Translations under genes and position numbers: made by a program
Origin: Actinopolymorpha cephalotaxi
Lineage (GTDB): Bacteria; Actinomycetota; Actinomycetes; Propionibacteriales; Actinopolymorphaceae
Direction: 5' to 3'
Length of the DNA: 64,000 nt
NCBI RefSeq assembly: GCF_013408535.1
Contig: NZ_JACBZA010000001.1
Span: forward strand, 5,850,850-5,914,849
In this document: positions 59,513 through 64,000 of the stretch, in pieces
How positions within the stretch are numbered: the stretch's first letter is position 1
How the letters are laid out: each line of letters opens with the position of its first letter
Notes under the pieces: model-generated
The model's input: the letters and a program-made list of their open reading frames with translations, nothing else
Database searches by the model: none
Told to the model about the DNA's origin: nothing

Positions 59513-59833
59513 GTGGGAGGAGCAGCGTCGCAAGACAGAGCTGCGATGGCCGAGGCCGCCCAGCGTGTGGGCGACTCGTTCGACGTCATTGTCGGCATCA
59601 AGGGCAAGCTGCAGGACTACAGCAGGGAAGCCGCCGGCCAGTGGGAAGGCAACGCCGCCACCACCTTCACCCGGGTGATGGGCACCTTCGACGAGAAGTT
59701 CCTGACGGTCTGCGACGCCCTGAACGACCTGCGGGAGAAGATGGGCGCCGCGCGCATGAGCTACGAGGCGACGGAGCAGCAGCAGGAGGAGGGCGTCAAC
59801 AAGATCGACCAGCTCCTCAACGGCCTGACCTGA
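59513..59833 (+). CDS. WXG100-family ESX substrate (EsxA-like)
   Basis: A 106-residue helical hairpin protein of the WXG100 family. The turn motif is QWEGNAATTF (Trp-x-Gly). The flanking helices contain AMAEAAQRVGDSFDVIVGIKGK and KFLTVCDALNDLREKM. WXG100 proteins are exported as dimers by the ESX system and include EsxA (ESAT-6) and EsxB (CFP-10). It lies upstream of a second WXG100 gene with which it probably dimerises. GTG 59513 follows GAGGAGG at five-base spacing. No YxxxD/E motif is clear at its C-terminus, which suggests that the partner carries the secretion signal. Confidence 0.9.
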   Translation: MGGAASQDRAAMAEAAQRVGDSFDVIVGIKGKLQDYSREAAGQWEGNAATTFTRVMGTFDEKFLTVCDALNDLREKMGAARMSYEATEQQQEEGVNKIDQLLNGLT

Positions 59834-59916
59834 TCACTGTCCGACCTGATCACGGCCCGACCTGATGCACGTCCGAGAAGTTCAGCACGCCCTACCTGCA
59901 CGGGAGGTTCACGTTC

Positions 59917-60207
59917 ATGAGTGATTTGACCAGGTGGAACAGCCAGGCGCTGCTCGACCTCCAGTCCAACCTGCGGCTCGCCTACCGCGGTGTCGAGGAC
60001 GAGACCAACGACCTGGAGAAGGCCCTCGAGGCCAAGCTCCAGGAGTGGGACGGCGACGCGAAGACCGCCTACTGGGACGCGAAGGCCCAGTGGGAGAAGG
60101 CGATCCGGGAGCTCAACGGCGTTCTCGACCAGCTGCACGTGGCCGTCCAGAACGTCCACGACAACTACACCGCGACCGAGCGCAGCAACACCACGATCTT
60201 TCAGTAG
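59917..60207 (+). CDS. WXG100-family ESX substrate (EsxB-like)
   Basis: A 96-residue WXG100 protein. The central turn motif is [11 protein letters not shown] (Trp-x-Gly). The C-terminus carries YTATE, a candidate YxxxD/E export signal, as in EsxB-type partners. The helices [20 protein letters not shown] and [20 protein letters not shown] complete the fold. ATG 59917 has GGGAGG upstream. It is followed by a terminator hairpin 35 bases after the stop, so the two WXG100 genes form one transcription unit. Confidence 0.92.
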   Translation: MSDLTRWNSQALLDLQSNLRLAYRGVEDETNDLEKALEAKLQEWDGDAKTAYWDAKAQWEKAIRELNGVLDQLHVAVQNVHDNYTATERSNTTIFQ

Positions 60208-60242
60208 GTCGCTCGTGTCGTCCGCAGTACGGCAACGGCGAT

Positions 60243-60274
60243 GGTCCCGGTCACCGCACCAGGTGGCCGGGACC
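60243..60274 (+). terminator. Terminator of the WXG100 gene pair
   Basis: GGTCCCGGTCACC (60243-60255) pairs with GGTGGCCGGGACC (60262-60274) around GCACCA, with one G-U wobble. It lies just after the EsxB-like stop and overlaps the 3' end of the convergent zinc-ribbon gene. Confidence 0.75.
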
Positions 60275-61234
60275 TTCGCTGTCCGGGCCGGTCCGGCCCC
60301 GCTCGGAGCCTGAACCCACCTGCTCGTTTCCCCCGGCCGCACCGACCGCGCCGGTTCCGCCGGTTCCGCCGGGGTGGGACGTGCTGTGCCGACTGTTCCG
60401 GCGTACGACCCGCAGTGCCCACGCGGCTGAACCGGCGACGAGTACGCACCCCAGACCGAGGAGCACATAGCCGGTGGCTATCCGGCCGGTGTCCCCGCCG
60501 GCGTGCAGGACCAGCGCGGCGGCGATCAGGACGGCGGCCACGATCGTGACGACCCACCAGGCCGGACCCCAGCGCACCGGTCCCGATCGGCTCGCCCGGG
60601 CGGCCCGGCTCGCCCACCAGGCACCCAGCGCCACCGCCGCGACGGTGCAGAGTCCGAGGGCGGTGAACAGCACGAGGTTGGTCCGGTCGCTGGCCGTAGC
60701 CTCCGCGCGGCCCACCCCGGCCGGATCGGCGGCGAGTGCCGCGAAGACTCCCCGGCGAGGACCGAGCGAGAAGATCGCGTAGACCACCGCGAGCACGACC
60801 TCGACAATGAGCAGGACGACGAGCACCCGGCCGAGCGTATTCGGCTGCTGGCCGGACGCCGCTCTCGGCGGATCCGCCGCGACGGGTGAACCTCCGGTCG
60901 CGGGCGACGCCGCCGGTGGGTCGGTGGCGGGACGGCTCGGCGGGGTCCCGCGCCGCGGCGGAGTCTGCCAGGGTGCGGCATCGACGGATCCCGACCACGG
61001 TGGCGATTCGGCCGGCGCTTCGGCCGGTCGCCGCCACGACGGCTGGATGGGAGACGGACGGGTCCCCTCCGCCGGGTCGGACACGTCGCGGCCCCGGAGG
61101 TCGGCCGCAGGATCGCCTGTCGGGTCGCCTGTCCGGTCACCTGCCGGGTCGGACGAATCGGCCAGTGCCAACCCACACCGCGCACACGTACGAGGGTTGT
61201 CGGGGTTGTCGTAGCCGCAACGTGCACAGCGCAT
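60251..61234 (-). CDS. Zinc-ribbon membrane protein
   Basis: A 327-residue protein. The N-terminal zinc ribbon has two CxxC pairs (MRCARCGYDNPDNPRTCARCG). A long hydrophilic Pro/Asp-rich region with repeated TGDPTGDPA-like units follows. Four hydrophobic segments (for example VLVVLLIVEVVLAVVYAIFSL, NLVLFTALGLCTVAAVALGAWW and WWVVTIVAAVLIAAALVLH) make the C-terminal half a membrane domain. The function is unknown; the ribbon probably faces the cytoplasm. It is convergent with the WXG100 pair and overlaps their terminator. ATG 61234 has GAGG upstream. Confidence 0.75.
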   Translation of the reverse strand: MRCARCGYDNPDNPRTCARCGLALADSSDPAGDRTGDPTGDPAADLRGRDVSDPAEGTRPSPIQPSWRRPAEAPAESPPWSGSVDAAPWQTPPRRGTPPSRPATDPPAASPATGGSPVAADPPRAASGQQPNTLGRVLVVLLIVEVVLAVVYAIFSLGPRRGVFAALAADPAGVGRAEATASDRTNLVLFTALGLCTVAAVALGAWWASRAARASRSGPVRWGPAWWVVTIVAAVLIAAALVLHAGGDTGRIATGYVLLGLGCVLVAGSAAWALRVVRRNSRHSTSHPGGTGGTGAVGAAGGNEQVGSGSERGRTGPDSEGPGHLVR

Positions 61235-61357
61235 CTACGGGAGCCTCGTCATCATCGTCGTGCCGCCGTCTTGCCGGACGGCCGCGAGCCTACCCGGATC
61301 GGCACCCGCGACAGGCCGAGGATCGCCAAGCCCTCATCCGGCGCACACCGGGTTTCG

Positions 61358-61404
61358 TCTCACCGCCGTACGTCTTCTCACCGCCGTACGTCTTCTCACC
61401 GACG
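61358..61404. repeat. 18-bp tandem repeat downstream of the nitronate monooxygenase gene
   Basis: Two perfect 18-base copies (61358-61375 and 61376-61393, beginning TCTCACCGCCGTACG) and a partial third (61394-61404). It is non-coding as far as I can tell, in the 3' flank of the minus-strand gene. Confidence 0.9.
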
Positions 61405-61420
61405 CCTGCGCAACCTGGCG

Positions 61421-62455
61421 TCACCCGAGGTATCGCTCGTCGGGGACACACAGCTCGGCGGCGGCCCGCATGTGGCGTTCGGCGTCGTCGCCGATGGAAC
61501 GCACCACCTCGGCGGCCCGGCGTTCGTCGTGCACCAGGCCGGCCGCCTGCCCGGCGTAGACCACCGCGACGTGGTAGTCCTCCGCCTTCGTGGCCTTTGT
61601 CAACTCCTCCTTGACAGCAGCCAGCTTGCCGGCGGACTCCGGGTCGGCCGACTGCGCCCACTCGGCGAGCTCGGCCTCCCGTGGATCCCAGGTGCGGGCG
61701 AAGGGGTTGCTCAGGGCCCGGCCCGGATAGCGTTCGGGCCAGCCGACTCCGCCGACCAAGTCGAACACCCTGGTGTGGATCGTGTCGGTCTCCTTGGCCG
61801 AGAGCACCGCCATCTTGGCCAGCAGCGGGCTCTCCGCCTCGGGTGTGGCGAGAAACGCCGTACCGATCCAGCCCGCCTGCGCACCCGCGGCGAGCACCGC
61901 CGCCAGCCCGCGACCCGTGCCGATCCCACCGCCGGCGAGGACGTAGACGTCGTCGTACTCGACGGCCTCCAACACGCCCTGCAGCAGGGGAAGCGTCGCC
62001 ACCTGACCGGCGTGATGGCCGCCGGCCTCCGCACCCTGGACCACCACCACGTCGACGCCCGCGTCGACCGCCTTCCGCGCGTCGGCGACCGAGTTGACCT
62101 GGGAGGCGGCCAGCGCGCCGGCTCGATGGACCTGGTCGATGTAGGGAGCGGGGTCGCCGAACGACAGCGAGACGATCGCGGGCCGGGCGATCTCGATCTC
62201 GTCCATCACGCCGGGCTGGTCCGGCAGAGCCCACACCTGCACGCCGACGCCCCACCGCCGCTGGCCCATCGAGGACGCGGCGTCGAGCTGGCCGCGCACC
62301 CACTTCCGTGTCGCGCGGCTGCCCACGCCGACCATGCCGAGGGCCCCGGCGCCACTGATGACGGAGGCGAGCCGGCCACTGCCGGGGCCGGCCATCGGCG
62401 CACCGACGATGGGATAGCTCAGGCCGAGGAAGCGGGAGAAATTCGTCTGCAGCAT
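61421..62455 (-). CDS. Nitronate monooxygenase-family FMN protein
   Basis: A 344-residue TIM-barrel flavoprotein of the nitronate monooxygenase/2-nitropropane dioxygenase family. The entry segment YPIVGAPMAGPGSGRLASVIS, the QGAEAGGHHAG block with the catalytic His, and VLAGGGIGTGRGLAAVLAAGAQ, GWIGTAFLAT (FMN phosphate loop) are canonical. Such enzymes oxidise toxic nitronates such as propionate-3-nitronate. The substrate is not certain, since the family also contains enoyl-ACP reductases of FabK type. ATG 62455 has GGAGG nine bases upstream. Confidence 0.9.
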   Translation of the reverse strand: MLQTNFSRFLGLSYPIVGAPMAGPGSGRLASVISGAGALGMVGVGSRATRKWVRGQLDAASSMGQRRWGVGVQVWALPDQPGVMDEIEIARPAIVSLSFGDPAPYIDQVHRAGALAASQVNSVADARKAVDAGVDVVVVQGAEAGGHHAGQVATLPLLQGVLEAVEYDDVYVLAGGGIGTGRGLAAVLAAGAQAGWIGTAFLATPEAESPLLAKMAVLSAKETDTIHTRVFDLVGGVGWPERYPGRALSNPFARTWDPREAELAEWAQSADPESAGKLAAVKEELTKATKAEDYHVAVVYAGQAAGLVHDERRAAEVVRSIGDDAERHMRAAAELCVPDERYLG

Positions 62456-62547
62456 GGCGGCCGACCTCCGGGTGCCGGGTTGGGTTCGCGACGCCAGTCT
62501 GCCGGGCACCACCCCCAAGGGCCCGCCCCGCGGATCGGAGTCCCGCC

Positions 62548-63741
62548 TCAGCTGTGCTGGGAACGCAGGAATGCGCCGAAGTGCGGGACGGTGAACGCGA
62601 CCGAACCACGCTCCGCGGCGTACACCAGGCCCTTCTTGATCAGCCCGTCCCGCGCCGGTGACAGGCTCTGCGGCCTGCGGCCGAGCAGCGCGGCGACGTC
62701 CGCGGTGGGCACCGGCCGGTCGGCGCGTTCGGCACCGAGCTCGGCCATCGCCCGCATGTACTCCCGTTCGGCCGGGGTGGCGCGTTCGTACCGCGAACCG
62801 AAGAAGCCGACCGCGAGCTCCGCCTCCGCCTCCGGCGCCGCGACCTTGACGTCGTCGGCGCAGATCGGGCTACGCGGCGCGACGTCCCAGGTGGCCTTGC
62901 CGAACGCCTGGACGAAGTACGGATAGCCGTCGGTGACGTCGTGCAGCGCGTCCAGCGCCGCCGGCTCGAACTCCACGTCCTCGGTCTGCGCGGGAACGGT
63001 CAGCGCCCGGTCGGCGGCGTCGCGGCCCAGCCGGTCCACCGAGACGTAGCGGAACAGGCGTTCGGCGTAGGACTTGCTCGCCGACAGCGCGGTCGGCAGG
63101 TGCGGCAGACCGGCGCCGACCACCACGAACGCCACGCCGCGCTGGCTGATCTCGTGGCAGGCGCCGCACAGCGCGGCGAGCTCGGCGGGCTGGATGTCCT
63201 GCATCTCGTCGACGAAGACCGCGACGCCCACGCCGAGGTCGCGGGCGAGCTCACCGGCGGCGGTGAAGAGTTCGGTGAGGTCGAGCTCGAGGTCGCCGGA
63301 GTCGGCCCGGCCGCGGGTGGCGGGCACGTCGTACGGCGGCCGCCAGCGAACCCCCTTGCGGTCCTTCACCGACGTCTCCAGCGCGAACGCCTTGAGGACG
63401 CCGAGGAAGTCGTCCGCGCGTTCGGGGTCGCGGTGGCGCGGGGTGAGCTCGCGGCTGGCCGCGTGCAGCGCCTGCGCGATCGGCAGCCGGATCGACCGGT
63501 CGGGACGGGCCTCGACCTTTCCGGTGCCCCACGCCCGACTCAGGGCCAGCGACCGAAGCGCGTTCAGCAGGACGGTCTTGCCCACGCCGCGCAGCCCGGA
63601 CAGGACGAGGCTGCGTTCGGGCCGGCCCGCGGCGACGCGTTCGAGCACCACCTCGAACTGGCGTACCTCACGGTCGCGGCCGGCCAGCTCGGGAGGACGC
63701 TGGCCGGCGCCGGGTGCGTAGGGATTGCGCACGGGGTCCAC
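62548..63741 (-). CDS. AAA ATPase, Orc1/Cdc6-like
   Basis: A 397-residue AAA+ protein. Walker A is LRGVGKTVLL in the region after GRDREVRQFEVVLERVAAG. Walker B is VAVFVDEMQDI. Further AAA blocks (VGAGLPHLPTALSASKSYAERLFRYVSV, sensor-like, and DGYPYFVQAFGKATW) and a C-terminal winged-helix-like part (GLIKKGLVYAAERGSVAF) fit the archaeal Orc1/Cdc6-type or MNS/NACHT-like AAA families. In bacteria such proteins are often of unknown role; a function in DNA replication should not be assumed. GTG 63741 has no Shine-Dalgarno. A TACAGT about six bases upstream could be a -10 of a leaderless transcript. Confidence 0.82.
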   Translation of the reverse strand: MDPVRNPYAPGAGQRPPELAGRDREVRQFEVVLERVAAGRPERSLVLSGLRGVGKTVLLNALRSLALSRAWGTGKVEARPDRSIRLPIAQALHAASRELTPRHRDPERADDFLGVLKAFALETSVKDRKGVRWRPPYDVPATRGRADSGDLELDLTELFTAAGELARDLGVGVAVFVDEMQDIQPAELAALCGACHEISQRGVAFVVVGAGLPHLPTALSASKSYAERLFRYVSVDRLGRDAADRALTVPAQTEDVEFEPAALDALHDVTDGYPYFVQAFGKATWDVAPRSPICADDVKVAAPEAEAELAVGFFGSRYERATPAEREYMRAMAELGAERADRPVPTADVAALLGRRPQSLSPARDGLIKKGLVYAAERGSVAFTVPHFGAFLRSQHS

Positions 63742-63811
63742 GCTCAGACTGTATGGGCTCGTCTAGCCGTGACTCTAGATTTCGTTAGACGTAGCTAGCG
63801 GCGTGTCGCGG

Positions 63812-64000
63812 TCAGCGGAGTACCACCGTCAGGACGATCGGGGCGAGGAGGATCGCCGCGAGCAGCGCGATGCCCTTCGGGTTGCCGATGTTGACCGTCC
63901 AGCCCACCCCGAGCCGCTTGGGCACGAACATCGCCGGGTCGGCGCGGTTGACGTAGAAGCTGGCGACGGGCCAGTACCTGTCGTCGTCGCGCTGCACCAC
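63812..64000 (-). CDS. DUF5808-type protein, C-terminal fragment (cut by window edge)
   Basis: Only the last 62 codons are visible; the start is outside the window. The sequence DDRYWPVASFYVNRADPAMF, then VPKRLGVGWTVNIGNP and a final hydrophobic helix (IALLAAILLAPIVLTVVLR), matches the DUF5808 family of actinobacterial membrane proteins. The function is unknown. Confidence 0.78.
   Translation of the reverse strand: MVQRDDDRYWPVASFYVNRADPAMFVPKRLGVGWTVNIGNPKGIALLAAILLAPIVLTVVLR

Noticed and set aside
62548-63741. The AAA ATPase as a replication initiator marking an origin
   Set aside because: Similarity to Orc1/Cdc6 is only at the AAA level; no origin-like repeats or replication genes are near.

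Overview
The window is very GC-rich (about 70 percent by eye) and codes almost wall to wall with strong third-position GC bias. Its gene content points to a Gram-positive actinobacterium: an ESX/type VII secretion locus, an imuA'-imuB-dnaE2 mutasome with mycobacterial-type LexA boxes, a DUF222/HNH protein, DUF3159 and DUF5808 proteins, and a deazaflavin-type nitroreductase. A free-living member of the Propionibacteriales (Nocardioidaceae/Actinopolymorphaceae type) would fit, but that placement is inference.

Layout. Bases 1-6300 hold housekeeping and accessory metabolism: a partial phosphotransferase with a small P-loop kinase, an FMN azoreductase divergent from an ECF41-type sigma factor with a C-terminal SnoaL-like domain, a thiolase, a degenerate phosphotransferase-fold protein and a sucrase/ferredoxin-like protein. 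Bases 6300-9815 are a repetitive or mobile zone: a DUF222-HNH gene beside an ISL3-type insertion sequence whose transposase start codon lies in a predicted mRNA hairpin. Bases 10100-15000 carry a membrane-anchored RlpA-type (double-psi beta-barrel) protein and a glycine betaine/proline ABC importer operon (ATPase-permease-lipoprotein) closed by a strong terminator. Bases 15400-19200 encode a heterodimeric ABC exporter with one degenerate and one intact ATP site. Bases 19200-25760 hold a Nudix-GNAT fusion, an HisC-like aminotransferase, a DUF3159 membrane protein, a 14-bp tandem repeat, a PadR regulator, a low-molecular-weight tyrosine phosphatase, a fructosamine-kinase-like gene with an apparently leaderless promoter, and a deazaflavin-type nitroreductase.

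Bases 25700-31290 form a leftward run: larB, larC, an EPSP-synthase-like aroA and a membrane protein with an alkaline-phosphatase-like ectodomain. The nickel-pincer genes larB and larC are present but larE is not. Bases 31390-38060 are the SOS mutasome: imuA', a DUF1330 gene, imuB and dnaE2, with perfect LexA boxes before imuA' and before imuB. A possible leaderless 24-codon upstream ORF overlaps the imuB start. A lower-GC two-gene module (an XRE-ImmA metalloprotease regulator with an unknown partner) sits at about 38770-40515, followed by a PTH2-domain protein, a PIG-L deacetylase, an unusual radical-SAM-like protein with a small partner, an NmrA-type oxidoreductase and two glycosyltransferases.

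Bases 47470-60280 are the ESX locus. An RsbW-like ATPase gene lies just upstream, then mycP, eccC, eccD, an accessory gene, eccE, eccB and two WXG100 substrate genes. EccB, C, D and E would form the inner-membrane channel, MycP is the membrane-tethered protease and the WXG100 pair the secreted substrates; no eccA or PE/PPE genes are seen. The window ends with a zinc-ribbon membrane protein, a nitronate monooxygenase, an Orc1/Cdc6-like AAA ATPase and a partial DUF5808 gene. No rRNA, tRNA or CRISPR array was found.
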